From positions 186,001 to 250,000 of the forward strand of contig CBDHHN010000004.1 of assembly GCA_965263455.1 (NCBI GenBank): a stretch of 64,000 nt of DNA. The letters are read 5' to 3'. The DNA is from CADEDH01 sp965263455. Lineage in GTDB: Bacteria > Actinomycetota > Acidimicrobiia > Acidimicrobiales > SZUA-35. Under the pieces are notes generated by a model. It searched no databases, was not told where the DNA came from, and worked only from the letters and a program-made list of their open reading frames with translations. Position numbers and translations under genes: made by a program. This document shows, in pieces, positions 43,386 through 55,162 of this stretch (position 1 is its first letter; the number at the start of each line of letters is the position of its first letter).

Positions 43386-44486
43386 ATGAAGCACAACAGC
43401 GGCATCCACCCCTCCGGCCCCGTGGCCCAGATCGAATCCCTCACCGCCGACCGGCGGGCCGCCCTCAAGCGGGCCTTCAGCACCCGTTACGTTCCCGATG
43501 ACCTGCCGGTGGCCCTCGGCACCGGGGTTCGGCCCCGGGCCGGCGATCTGGTCGTGGCCCGGGTGGCCGGTATCGGTCAGCACCAGCGGCTGGAGCTGAC
43601 GACCGGTCGACGCTCGATCCTCCACGTGGGCGACGAGGTCCTGGTGGCCTACGGGAACCGGTATGCCCCCGACCAGTTCGAAGCGTACGTCCCCGATGAC
43701 CTGGGGCCGTGCGATCTGGCCGCCGCCGGAGGGGTGGCCGGGGTCGTCACCAGCCGCCACTCCTCCCGCCGGGCCCCCACCCGCCTCCTCCCCGTCGGCG
43801 TGGCCCTCGATGCCGACGGCGGCGTGATCAACCTCGACCGGTTTCGCCTTGACCGACCATCGCCCGCCGATCGGCTGAAGCACGGCCGCATCCCGGTACT
43901 GCTCGTGGTCGGTTCGTCGATGAACGCGGGCAAGACCACCACCGCCACCTCCCTGATCAGGGGGCTGGTGGGCGCTGGCCGTGCCGTCGGGGCGGCCAAG
44001 GTCACCGGGACCGGGGCCGGCGGTGACCTGTGGTCGATGACCGACGCCGGAGCCTCCCCCGTGGTCGACTTCACCACGGCCGGTATGGCCACCACCTTCC
44101 TGGCCGACATCGAGGACGTGATCGACGGCTTCGAGCGACTGGTGGGCCACCTGGAACGGTCGGGGGCCGAGGTGGCCGTGGTCGAGATCGCCGACGGCGT
44201 CTACCAGCGGGAGACGGCCGCCCTGTTGAACTCGGCCGTGGTCGCCCGCCGGTGCGACGCCGTGGTCTTCGCCGCCGGCGAGGCGCTGGGAGCATGCGGT
44301 GGAGTGGCCCACCTGCGCCACCTCGGCCTGCCGGTCGTGGCCGTCAGCGGCACCGTGTCGGCCTCGCCCCTGGCCGGCCAGGAGGTGGAGCGGGTGACCG
44401 GGCTCCCGGTCATGACCAAGGAGGCCCTGGCCGGCCAGGCCGGCGCCGACCTGGTCCCGACCGCCGCCCTGACCGGGGCATCGTGA
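43386..44486 (+). CDS. P-loop NTPase, DUF1611-like
   Basis: 366 aa. The N-terminal domain (about 1-165) has no clear homologue and is beta-rich by eye. The C-terminal P-loop domain carries Walker A GSSMNAGKTT (176-185) and LVGAGRAVGAAKVTGTGAG, resembling the DUF1611/DgcN-type or MobB-like P-loop families. An ATP-dependent enzyme acting on a small molecule is likely, but the reaction is unknown. ATG 43386 is chosen because of CACGAT 7 nt upstream; ATGs at 43377 and 43380 are alternatives. The stop overlaps the GTG of the ABC exporter (GTGA). Confidence 0.72.
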   Translation: MKHNSGIHPSGPVAQIESLTADRRAALKRAFSTRYVPDDLPVALGTGVRPRAGDLVVARVAGIGQHQRLELTTGRRSILHVGDEVLVAYGNRYAPDQFEAYVPDDLGPCDLAAAGGVAGVVTSRHSSRRAPTRLLPVGVALDADGGVINLDRFRLDRPSPADRLKHGRIPVLLVVGSSMNAGKTTTATSLIRGLVGAGRAVGAAKVTGTGAGGDLWSMTDAGASPVVDFTTAGMATTFLADIEDVIDGFERLVGHLERSGAEVAVVEIADGVYQRETAALLNSAVVARRCDAVVFAAGEALGACGGVAHLRHLGLPVVAVSGTVSASPLAGQEVERVTGLPVMTKEALAGQAGADLVPTAALTGAS

Positions 44487-46213
44487 GCCCCCGACGCCCC
44501 GGCGCCGACCGGGACGGGCTGCCCTCGGTGGTCGGCCAGGGGCGGTGGCGCCATCTCCTCGCCCTGGTGGCCAACGGGGCCGCCCAGGCCGCGGCCGCCG
44601 TGGTCGTGGCCGGCGCCACCGAGGCCGGATTCGACCGGCTCGGCGGCCCCCTCGACCCGTGGGCCGTGGCGGCGGTGGCAGGAGCCCTCCTCCTGGCCAC
44701 CGCCGCCCTCGCCCACCTCCGGGCCCGGGAACGGGTGGTGGCCGAGCGGCTGGGTCAGGCCTACGTGCACGAGGTCCGGCTCGGCCTCTACGACCGGTTG
44801 GCCGCCACCTCGGCCCGTCGTCTCCACCACGTGGCCAACGGATCCATCGGCCTGCGTTTCGTGGGCGACCTGTCGACCCTACGACGCTGGGTCAGCCTCG
44901 GTTTGGCCCGGCTGGTGGTGGCGGGCACGACGGTACTGACCACCCTGACCGTGCTGTGGCTGGTCGAGCCGACGCTGGCCGTGGTCTCCGGTCTGGCCGT
45001 GGCCGCGGGCGCGGCGGTGGCCTTCATCCAGGCCCCGGCGCTGCGGGGAGCGGAGCGGGAGGCTCGGCGCCGCCGGTCCCGGCTGGCCGGGCGGATGACC
45101 GAACTGGTGGCCTCGGTCGCCGTGGTCCAGGCCAATGGGGCCGTCGACCGGGAACGGCGACGGGTCCGGCGCCTGAGCCGACGGTTGGAGGCCGCCATGA
45201 TCGACCGGGCCCAGCATCTGGGCCGGTTGACGGCCCTGGCCGAGTCGACCACGGGCGTGGCCTCGGGCGGCGTGCTGGTGGCCGGCCTCGTCTCCGGACT
45301 GGCGGCACCCCGGGTGGCCGGCGCCATGGTCATCGTCGGGCTGCTCGTCCCCCAGTTGCGGGGCCTGGCCCGGGTCCACGAGTACCACCAGGGGGCCCGT
45401 GTGGCGGGCGACGCCATCGACCGGTTCCATCGGCGACCGACCGGCCTCGACCGGTCCGACACCCTCGTACCCCTCCCGGACGGCCCGGGTTCGGTGTCGC
45501 TGTGCGACGCGGGTCTCGACGGGATCGTGGACGGCCTGTCGGCCGACATCCCAGGTGGGGCCACGGTGGCCGTCGTCGGACCGAACGGAGCCGGGAAGTC
45601 GACCCTGCTCTCGCTGCTCGGCCGGCTGGCCGACCCCACGTCGGGGGCGGTGCTCCTGGACGGCGTCGACCTTCGTCGTCTCGACGACGACGACCTCCGG
45701 GCCGCGGTGGCCATGGCCGGCCCCGACCTACCCCTGCTCCGGGGAAGCCTCCACCGCAACCTGACCTACCGGTGCCGCAACGCCGACGCCGAGGCCGTGA
45801 CCGACGTCCTGGCCCGGTGCGACCTGCTGCCGTTCGTGTTCGGGCTGGCCGATGGACTCGACACCCGGGTCGGCGAGCAGGGCCTGACCCTGTCGTCGGG
45901 TCAGCGTCAGCGGGTCCAGCTGGCCCGGGCCCTGTTGGGACGCCCCCGGCTGTTGCTGCTCGACGAGGCCGACGCCAACCTCGACCCGGCCACCTCGGCC
46001 GTGGTCCGGCGGGTGGTGGCCGAGCGAACCGAGACCACGGTCGTGGTCACCCACCGCCTGGAGACCGTGCTCACCGCCGACATCGTCTGGCACCTCGACG
46101 GGGGCCGGCTGATCGAGGTCGGCGCTCCGGGGCCGCTGCTGGCCGGGGACGGTCCGACGGCCGTCCTGTTCGGGGCGGCCGAGGCCCCCCGAACCCGGGC
46201 CCGCGCCCGGTAG
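44483..46213 (+). CDS. ABC exporter half-transporter (TMD-NBD fusion)
   Basis: 576 aa. A transmembrane domain of about six helices (20-300) is followed by an ABC domain (about 335-560): Walker A GPNGAGKST (366-374), signature LSSGQRQR (470-477), Walker B LLLLDEA (490-496), H-loop VVVTHR. It should act as a homodimeric exporter. The GTG start overlaps the stop of the P-loop gene, and both lie under the second two-component operator. Candidate cargo could be a product of the P-loop enzyme; this is inference. It converges on glgC with 14 bp between stops. Confidence 0.88.
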   Translation: MSPRRPGADRDGLPSVVGQGRWRHLLALVANGAAQAAAAVVVAGATEAGFDRLGGPLDPWAVAAVAGALLLATAALAHLRARERVVAERLGQAYVHEVRLGLYDRLAATSARRLHHVANGSIGLRFVGDLSTLRRWVSLGLARLVVAGTTVLTTLTVLWLVEPTLAVVSGLAVAAGAAVAFIQAPALRGAEREARRRRSRLAGRMTELVASVAVVQANGAVDRERRRVRRLSRRLEAAMIDRAQHLGRLTALAESTTGVASGGVLVAGLVSGLAAPRVAGAMVIVGLLVPQLRGLARVHEYHQGARVAGDAIDRFHRRPTGLDRSDTLVPLPDGPGSVSLCDAGLDGIVDGLSADIPGGATVAVVGPNGAGKSTLLSLLGRLADPTSGAVLLDGVDLRRLDDDDLRAAVAMAGPDLPLLRGSLHRNLTYRCRNADAEAVTDVLARCDLLPFVFGLADGLDTRVGEQGLTLSSGQRQRVQLARALLGRPRLLLLDEADANLDPATSAVVRRVVAERTETTVVVTHRLETVLTADIVWHLDGGRLIEVGAPGPLLAGDGPTAVLFGAAEAPRTRARAR

Positions 46214-46227
46214 CGGTCATCCGCCGG

Positions 46228-47472
46228 TCAGTTGTCGCCGATGACGGTGTTCTTGGGGACAGCCACCACTCCACCGGCCGACACCGTGAACCGGGCGGCG
46301 TCGACCTCCCGGTCGTGGCCCAGGCTGAACCCGGCCGGGATGACCACGTTCTTGTCGACGATGCACCGGTGGAGTCGGGCCCCCGGCTCCACCCGCACCC
46401 CCTGCATCAGGACGGACTCGCTGACATCGGCGTCGGCCACGGTCACCCCACCCGAGAGCACCGAGTCGCTGATCTGGCCGCCGGACACGATGACGCCGCT
46501 GGTCAGGATGGAGTTGGCGATGCGGCTCGGGCCGCTGCCGTCGGTGATCTTGGCCGGAGGCTCGGTCAGGCCCTGGGTGTAGATCGGCCACTGGTCGTTG
46601 TAGAGGCTGAACGCCGGCAGCGGGGCCACCAGGTCCATGTGGGCGTCGAAGTAGGAGTCCAGGGTTCCCACGTCGCGCCAGTAGTGGAGTTCGGACCCGG
46701 CTTCGCCTGGGACCATGTTGGTCGAGTAGTCGTACACATGGGCCAGGCCCTCGTCGACCAGGCGAGGAATGATGTCGCCTCCGATGTCGTGCTGGGACGA
46801 GATGTCGTTGGAGTCGGCCTGGAGGACCTCCCGGAAGACCCGGGCGTCGAAGATGTAGTTGCCCATCGAGGCCAGCACCCGGTCGGGGTCGTCCTCCATG
46901 GTCGGCGCGTCGGGGTTCTTCTCGTGGAAGGCGGCGATCCTGGTGCCGCCCGCCTCCCGCTCGATGACCCCGAACTGGAAGGCGTCCGAGGCCGGTACCG
47001 GCACCGCCGACACCGTCACCCCGGCCCCCGACTCGATATGGAACTCCAGCATCTGGCGGGGGTCGAGCCGGTAGATGTGGTCGGCTCCGAACACGATGAT
47101 GTGCTCCGGCTGGTCGTCGTCGACCAGGTTCATGTTCTGGAAGAGGGCGTCGGCCGAGCCGGTGAACCACCGGGGCCCGCGCCGCATCTGGGCCGGGACC
47201 GTGGTCACGTAGTTTCCGAGCAGGGTCGACAGCTGCCAGGTGAGCGAGATGTGCCGGTCGAGGCTGTGGCTCTTGTATTGGGTCAGAACCACGATGTGAC
47301 GGAAGCCGCCGTTCACCAGGTTGGAAATGGCGAAGTCGATCAGCCGGTATTTGCCCCCGAAGGGGACGGCGGGCTTGGCCCGATCGATGGTGAGGGGCAT
47401 CAGCCTCTTGCCCTCGCCACCGGCGAGCACGATGCTCAGAACGGGGATTCGACCGTGCGGTGGGACCTGCAT
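46228..47472 (-). CDS. glgC: Glucose-1-phosphate adenylyltransferase
   Basis: 414 aa, full length. The nucleotidyltransferase motif is GGEGKRLMPLT (18-28), with KPAVPFGGKYRLIDF, FGADHIYR and the C-terminal left-handed beta-helix (GVIVSGGQISDSVLSGG). It makes ADP-glucose from ATP and glucose-1-phosphate, the first committed step of glycogen synthesis. ATG 47472 is preferred over 47496 because TACGAT ends 6 nt upstream (leaderless pattern). Divergent from glgB. Confidence 0.95.
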   Translation of the reverse strand: MQVPPHGRIPVLSIVLAGGEGKRLMPLTIDRAKPAVPFGGKYRLIDFAISNLVNGGFRHIVVLTQYKSHSLDRHISLTWQLSTLLGNYVTTVPAQMRRGPRWFTGSADALFQNMNLVDDDQPEHIIVFGADHIYRLDPRQMLEFHIESGAGVTVSAVPVPASDAFQFGVIEREAGGTRIAAFHEKNPDAPTMEDDPDRVLASMGNYIFDARVFREVLQADSNDISSQHDIGGDIIPRLVDEGLAHVYDYSTNMVPGEAGSELHYWRDVGTLDSYFDAHMDLVAPLPAFSLYNDQWPIYTQGLTEPPAKITDGSGPSRIANSILTSGVIVSGGQISDSVLSGGVTVADADVSESVLMQGVRVEPGARLHRCIVDKNVVIPAGFSLGHDREVDAARFTVSAGGVVAVPKNTVIGDN

Positions 47473-47478
47473 GGTCGC

Positions 47479-47488
47479 ATCGTAGGCT
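47479..47488. promoter_or_regulatory. Shared bidirectional -10 for glgC and the glgB leader
   Basis: ATCGTAGGCT contains TACGAT leftward (6 nt from the glgC ATG at 47472) and TAGGCT rightward (47483-47488, 6 nt from ATG 47495). The two boxes share the central TA, the same design as at 31628-31637. It would drive synthesis of the ADP-glucose supplier and the branching enzyme from one core. Confidence 0.55.
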
Positions 47489-47494
47489 CGCGCC

Positions 47495-47524
47495 ATGACG
47501 ACGCGCCGCCGCCTCCGCCGATGA
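47495..47524 (+). CDS. Possible nine-residue leader peptide of glgB
   Basis: ATG 47495 opens a nine-codon ORF (MTTRRRLRR) whose TGA overlaps the glgB ATG (ATGA). It sits exactly 6 nt after the TAGGCT box, the spacing seen at other leaderless starts here, while glgB itself has no Shine-Dalgarno sequence. Five of nine codons are Arg. It could deliver ribosomes to glgB by coupling. The case rests on spacing only; it could be chance. Confidence 0.3.
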   Translation: MTTRRRLRR

Positions 47525-49383
47525 ACCGGCCCTTCACCGCCGACGACGCCTGGCACCTGGCGGCCGGGACCCACACCCGGCTTTGGGAGGTCCTCGGCGC
47601 CCATCCCGACGACGGCGGCACCACCTTCCGGGTCTGGGCTCCCAACGCCTCGGCCGTGTCGGTGGTGGGCGACGGCAACGGGTGGACGGCCGGAGTCGAC
47701 CGGCTGCAACCCGACCCGTCCGGTGTGTGGCGGGCGACGTTCGAGGGGTACGTCCCGGGCGACCGCTACAAGTTCGCCGTGACCTCGGCCGACGGCCGCC
47801 ATCAGGTGGCCAAGGCCGACCCCCTGGCCCGGGCGGCGGAACTACCCCCGGCCACGGCGTCGATCATCGCCACCGTCGACCATGAGTGGGGTGACGGCGA
47901 CTGGATGGCCCATCGGGCCACCCCCAACGACCTGCACCGGCCCCAGTCGATCTACGAGGTCCATCTCGGTTCGTGGCGCTACGAGCCCGGCGGCTACCCG
48001 GCCCTGGGACGCCAGCTCGCCGACTACTGCCGGGATCTGGGTTTCACCCACGTCGAACTGCTCCCGGTCATGGAACACCCGTTCTACGGTTCGTGGGGTT
48101 ACCAGACCACGGGCTACTTCGCCCCCACCGCCCGCTACGGGCCGCCCGAGGGTTTGGCCCAGCTGGTCGACATCCTGCACCAGGCCGGGATAGGGGTGTT
48201 GCTCGACTGGGTCCCCTCCCACTTCCCCACCGACGAACACGGCCTGGGGTACTTCGACGGGACCCATCTCTACGAGCACGCCAACCCCCAGCAGGGCTTC
48301 CATCCCGACTGGAAGTCGTTCGTGTTCAACTACGGACGGGCCGAGGTCCGGTCGTTCCTGCTGTCGTCGGCCCACTACTGGCTCGACGTGTTCCACATCG
48401 ACGGGCTCCGGGTCGATGCCGTGGCCTCGATGCTCTATCTCGACTACTCCCGGGAGGACGGGGACTGGGTCCCCAACGAGCACGGGGGCAACGAGAACCT
48501 GGAGGCCATCGGGTTCCTCCAGGAGCTGAACCGATCGGTCTACGCCGCCTTCCCCGACGTGGTGATGGCGGCCGAGGAGTCGACGGCGTGGTCGGGGGTG
48601 ACCAACCCGGTCGACGTCGGCGGCCTGGGCTTCGGCCTCAAGTGGGACATGGGCTGGATGCACGACACGCTCGACTACCTGGCCCGCGATCCCGTGCACC
48701 GGAGCTGGCACCACGACCGGCTGACGTTCCGTTCGATCTATGCGGGGTCGGAGAACTACGTGCTGCCCCTCTCGCACGACGAGGTCGTCCACGGCAAGGG
48801 CAGCCTGCTCGACCGCATGCCGGGGGACGACTGGCAGCGGTTCGCCAACCTCCGGCTGCTGCTCGGCTACCAGTGGACCACCCCGGGCAAGAAGCTGCTG
48901 TTCATGGGGGGCGAGTTCGCCGTCCGGGAGGAGTGGAGCCATGAGGCGGAACTCGAGTGGGCGCTGCTGACCAAGTCGGCCCACGCCGGGGTCCAGGGCT
49001 GGGTCCGCCGCCTCAACGACCTCTACATCCACCTCCCGGCGTTGCACCTGATCGATCGGGACCCGTCCGGCTTCCGCTGGATCGTCAACGACGACGCCAG
49101 CCAGAGCGTGCTGGCCTTCCTGCGCCAGGGTCCGGATGTGGCCCCGGTGCTGGTGATCATGAACAACACCCCGCAACCACGCCGCGACTACCGGTTGGGG
49201 GCTCCCGGCGACAGCCCCTGGTGGGTGGCGGCCAACAGCGACGACGTGGGCTACGGCGGCTCGGGCCTGGTGGTGCCCGAGCAGGTCGAGCCCGACCGCG
49301 ACCAGCCGTCGCACGGCTTCGACGGCTCGATCTCGCTCACCCTCCCGCCCCTGGGCATCCTGGTCCTGACCAGCGGCGGCTGA
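47521..49383 (+). CDS. glgB: 1,4-alpha-glucan branching enzyme
   Basis: 620 aa, the short GH13 GlgB form with CBM48 (about 20-110) and the catalytic barrel (145-500). Catalytic D299 (DGLRVDAV), E352 (AAEEST) and D420 (LSHDEVVHGKGS) are present. It introduces alpha-1,6 branches into glycogen. The N1 domain found in longer GlgB proteins is absent. No ribosome site precedes ATG 47521; see the leader ORF. First structural gene of the rightward glycogen cluster. Confidence 0.95.
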   Translation: MNRPFTADDAWHLAAGTHTRLWEVLGAHPDDGGTTFRVWAPNASAVSVVGDGNGWTAGVDRLQPDPSGVWRATFEGYVPGDRYKFAVTSADGRHQVAKADPLARAAELPPATASIIATVDHEWGDGDWMAHRATPNDLHRPQSIYEVHLGSWRYEPGGYPALGRQLADYCRDLGFTHVELLPVMEHPFYGSWGYQTTGYFAPTARYGPPEGLAQLVDILHQAGIGVLLDWVPSHFPTDEHGLGYFDGTHLYEHANPQQGFHPDWKSFVFNYGRAEVRSFLLSSAHYWLDVFHIDGLRVDAVASMLYLDYSREDGDWVPNEHGGNENLEAIGFLQELNRSVYAAFPDVVMAAEESTAWSGVTNPVDVGGLGFGLKWDMGWMHDTLDYLARDPVHRSWHHDRLTFRSIYAGSENYVLPLSHDEVVHGKGSLLDRMPGDDWQRFANLRLLLGYQWTTPGKKLLFMGGEFAVREEWSHEAELEWALLTKSAHAGVQGWVRRLNDLYIHLPALHLIDRDPSGFRWIVNDDASQSVLAFLRQGPDVAPVLVIMNNTPQPRRDYRLGAPGDSPWWVAANSDDVGYGGSGLVVPEQVEPDRDQPSHGFDGSISLTLPPLGILVLTSGG

Positions 49384-49480
49384 GGTCGTCGGCCGGGTCG
49401 ACGGGATAGCCAGGTCGCGCCCCGTGAACGGAGGGCGAATACGGTCACAGTACGCCCCGGTCGGGCGTCACCCTGCGCTA

Positions 49481-49486
49481 GGTTCT
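49481..49486 (+). promoter_or_regulatory. Candidate -10 box for glgP operon
   Basis: TAGGTT about 48 nt before the glgP ATG, which has its own GGAG ribosome site. It lies in the 150-bp gap after glgB, suggesting that glgP-glgX-glgA has its own promoter. No clear -35. Confidence 0.35.
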
Positions 49487-49533
49487 CGGTCTCGGTTCCG
49501 CGCCGGTAGAGGACAAACGGAGACCCGCTGACC

Positions 49534-51536
49534 ATGCAAGCCCTCGACGCCGCCCGGGCCGTGGCCACCAATCATCGGTGGACCTGGCACCGGCAAACCG
49601 CCGACCTTCTGGCCACCCTCCCGGGGGCCGGCAACGGCGAACATCCCCTGACCCTGCTCGACGCCCTCGACCCCGGGGAGGCCGAGACCTGGGCCGACGG
49701 GCACGGCGAGGCCCTGCGGTCGCTGGCCGCCGAACTGGCCGCCGCGACCGAGGCCGCGCCGACCCCGACGGTGGCCTATCTGTCGCCCGAGTTCGGCATC
49801 GCGGCCGAGATCCCCCAGTACTCGGGGGGCCTGGGCATCCTGGCCGGCGACCACCTGAAGTCGGCGGCCGACCTCGGCCTGCCCCTCATCGCCGTCGGCC
49901 TGCTGTACCGCGGTGGCTTCTTCCGCCAGGACGTGGTCGACGGCCGCCAGCAGGAGCGGTACGAAACGCTGGATCCGTCCGACCTGGGAGCGGTCGACAC
50001 CGGCCTCGAGGTCGAGGTTCCGGTGGCCGACCGGGCCGTGGTGGCGCGGGTCTTCCGCCAGGACGTGGGCACGGTGACGCTGCTCCTGCTCGACACCGAC
50101 CGCCCGGCCAACACCAACGCCGATCGGGCCATCACCGACCGGCTGTATTCGGGCGATCGCCGCCACCGCCTCGACCAGGAGCTGGTCCTGGGCGTGGGCG
50201 GGATCCGGGCCCTGCGGGCTTTCGGGGTCGAGCCGCAGGTGGTGCATCTGAACGAGGGCCACGCCTGTTTCGGCCTGCTCGAACTGCTGGCGACCGAGAT
50301 CGAGGCGGGGCGGACCCTGGACGAGGCGGTGGCCTCGGTCCGGGCCCGGACGCTGTTCACCACCCACACCCCGGTTCCGGCCGGGATCGACCGGTTCGAG
50401 CGCGACCTGATCGAGGGCGACCTCGAGCCGTGGGCCGATCGGCTCGGGGTCGACGTCGACACCATCTTCGACTGGGCCCATCTGCCGTCGGACCCCGATC
50501 CGGCGCCGTTCAACACCGCGGCCCTGGCCTTCGAGCTGTCGGGCCGGGCCAACGGGGTGTCGCAACTCCACGCCGAGGTGAGTCGGGAGCTGTTCGCCAC
50601 CCTGCCCCGCGCCGCCACCGTGGTCGGCATCACCAACGGGGTCCACGCCCGGACCTGGGTCGCCCCCGCCATCCAGGAGCTGTACGACGGCGCGCTGGGG
50701 CCCGGCTGGGAGAACGGCGATCCCGGGGCCTGGGCCCGGGTCGACGGTCTGGACGCAGACGCCTTCGCCGCCGTGCGAGCCACCGGCCGGCGGGAGGTGG
50801 CGACGCTGGTGGCCGACCGGACCGGGTTGGCGCTCGACCCCGAGTTGTGCCTCATCGGCTTCGCCCGCCGCTTCGCCACCTACAAGCGGGCCGCCCTGCT
50901 CCTGGAGGACCGAGACGGCCTGTTGGCCGCGCTCGACGCCGGGGCCCGGCTGGTGTTCGCCGGTAAGGCCCATCCGGCCGATGGCGAGGGCAAGGCCGTC
51001 CTGGCCGAGTTGGCCGACTTCGCCGCCTCACCCGAGGGCCGGGGTCGGTTGATCCTGGTGCCCGACTACGACATCGACGTGGCCCGCACCCTCTACGCCG
51101 GGTGCGACGTGTGGCTGAACACCCCGATCCGTCCCCACGAGGCTTCGGGCACCAGCGGCGAGAAGGCGGCCCTCAACGGCGGGTTGAACCTGTCGATCCT
51201 CGACGGCTGGTGGGCCGACTGGTACACCGACGGCATCGGCTGGGCCATCCCCGCCTCGGCCGCCTCCGACCCCGCCACCCGGGACCGGGACGAGGCCCGA
51301 GCCGTCAATGGACTCCTGGTCGACGAGGTGCTGCCCCGCTTCGACGCCCCCGACCGCTGGTGGGCCATGACCACGGCCATGCTGGCCCACCTGGGTCCCA
51401 GGGTGACCGCCGGTCGGATGGTGGCCGAGTACGACCGCCGGTTCTACACCCCGATCGCCGAAGGCGACTCGGGCCTGATCGCCGAAGGCGACTCGGGCCC
51501 CATGGCTGACGGTGCCGGACCTCGGGGCGCCGGAGC

Positions 51537-51540
<4 letters not shown>
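49534..51540 (+). CDS. glgP: Alpha-glucan phosphorylase (short form)
   Basis: 668 aa, of the short maltodextrin/glycogen phosphorylase type (GT35). Hallmarks: AYLSPEFGIAAEIPQYSGGLGILAGDHLKSA near 85-115, HLNEGHACF, and the PLP-lysine region SGTSGEKAALNGG. It releases glucose-1-phosphate from glycogen ends with phosphate. The C-terminus has a duplicated 8-aa unit (IAEGDSGL/IAEGDSGP) in a non-catalytic tail. GGAG precedes the ATG. The stop overlaps the TTG start of glgX (TTGA). Confidence 0.93.
51454..51501 (+). repeat. 24-bp tandem duplication in the glgP tail
   Basis: Two nearly identical 24-bp units (51454-51477, 51478-51501), beginning ATCGCCGAAGGCGACTCGGG, encode IAEGDSG twice. Recent duplication in a disordered tail. 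Confidence 0.85.
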
Positions 51541-53698
<2,158 letters not shown>

Positions 53699-53699
<1 letters not shown>

Positions 53700-55099
53700 T
53701 GCGTGTGTTGTTCGCCACCGCCGAGTGTCGGCCCCTGATCGGGGTCGGTGGCCTCGGTGAGGCGTCGTCGGGTCTGGTCGGTGCCCTGCGGGCCGACGGG
53801 GTCGACGTCATCACCGCCCTGCCCGCCTATCAGCGGTGGTGGCTGGACGACGAGGAGCACCTGCAGGTGGCCCGACCCCATTGGGCCGGTGAGCATCCGG
53901 TGCGCCTGGGCCACAACCCCGACATCGGCCGCCTGGCCCTGGTCGAGGGCCCGGGCATCGAGCGACCCGACCCCTACGTGGACGAGCGGGGTCAGGGCTG
54001 GGGCGACAACGACCTCCGGTTCGCCGCCTTCTCGGCCGCCGTGGCCGGTCTGGCGTCGGAGCTGGAGGTCGATGTGGTGCACCTCAACGACTGGCACACG
54101 GGCCTGGCCCCGGCGTTCCTGGCCGAGGATCTGCCCACGGTGCTGACCATCCACAACCTGGCCCACCAGGGGTGGACCGGGTCGCACTGGCTCCACACGC
54201 TCCCCCGCCACCGGCTGGCCTACGCCCGCGACGACGCCGTCAACGTCCTGGGTGGCGCCGTGCAGTTGGCCGACCGGGTGGTGGCCGTGAGCCCGACCTA
54301 CGCGGCCGAGATCACGACCCCCGAAGGCGGCCTGGGCCTGGAAGACCTGCTGGCGGCCCGGGGATCGGACCTTCGGGGCATCCTCAACGGCATCGACACC
54401 GGGGTCTGGGACCCTGCGATCGACCCCCATGTACCTCAGTACGGGCCGGGCGACCTCGGGGGCAAGACCGAGGCCCGCAAGCAGTTGCTGGATCGGGTCG
54501 GGTGGGAGGAGACGGGCGAGCCCCTGATCGTCATGGTCACCCGACTGGTCGACCAGAAGGGGGTCGACCTGGCCTTCGGGGCGGCTCGGTTCCTCGACGG
54601 GGTACGGGCCCGGCTCATCGTGCTCGGCTCGGGCGAGCCGGGACTGGCCGAGTGGGGCCACCGGCTGGCGGCCGAGCGGCCGACCCGGATCTGGTTCCAC
54701 GAGGGCTACGACGCTCCCCTCTCGCACCTGCTGTTCGCCGGGGGCGACCTGCTGCTGATGCCGAGCCGGTTCGAGCCGTGTGGGCTGGCCCAGATGCAGG
54801 CCATGGCCTACGGCACGATTCCGGTGGCCACCCCGGTGGGTGGCCTGTGCGACACCGTGGTCGACGCCGACGCCGGGCCCGGCTCGGGCAACGGCTTCCT
54901 GGCCGCCGGGACCGATGAAGCCGCCGTCGTCGACGCCCTCCACCGGGCGGTGCGGGCCATCCTCGACACCCAGCGGCGGGCAACCATCCGCCACCGCGGC
55001 ATGACCCGGGACTGGTCCTGGGTGGAACCGGCCCGCCAGTATCGGGCCCTCTACGACGAGGTCCTGACCGGACGGGCCGAGGGCCGGCCGGGCGACTAG
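53699..55099 (+). CDS. glgA: Glycogen synthase (GT5) with altered KxGGL motif
   Basis: 466 aa, GT5 fold. N-terminal residues 12-19 read PLIGVGGL: G15 replaces the Lys of the K-x-G-G-L motif that contacts ADP-glucose in E. coli GlgA (K15). Other family features are intact: HLNDWHTGL, TIHNLAHQG, and the C-terminal SRFEPCGLAQMQAMAYGTIPV with the catalytic-site Glu. It elongates glycogen from ADP-glucose. GGAGG lies 7 nt before the ATG. The donor preference could differ because of G15. Confidence 0.9.
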
Positions 55100-55162
55100 G
55101 TTCGGGGCCGTCGCCCGGGCGGCGGGCGACCTCGCCCACCCCACCCCCGGGAGCCACCGGCC

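Noticed and set aside
44545..47520. Very long open frame running into glgB through the antisense of glgC
   Set aside because: It is a GC-rich shadow: it runs through the exporter in another frame and opposite glgC, and only the part from 47521 has GlgB similarity.
47515..47523. Treating glgB as lacking any translation signal and moving its start downstream
   Set aside because: The residues from MNRPF onward precede the conserved CBM48 at the right distance; coupling to the leader ORF explains the missing ribosome site.
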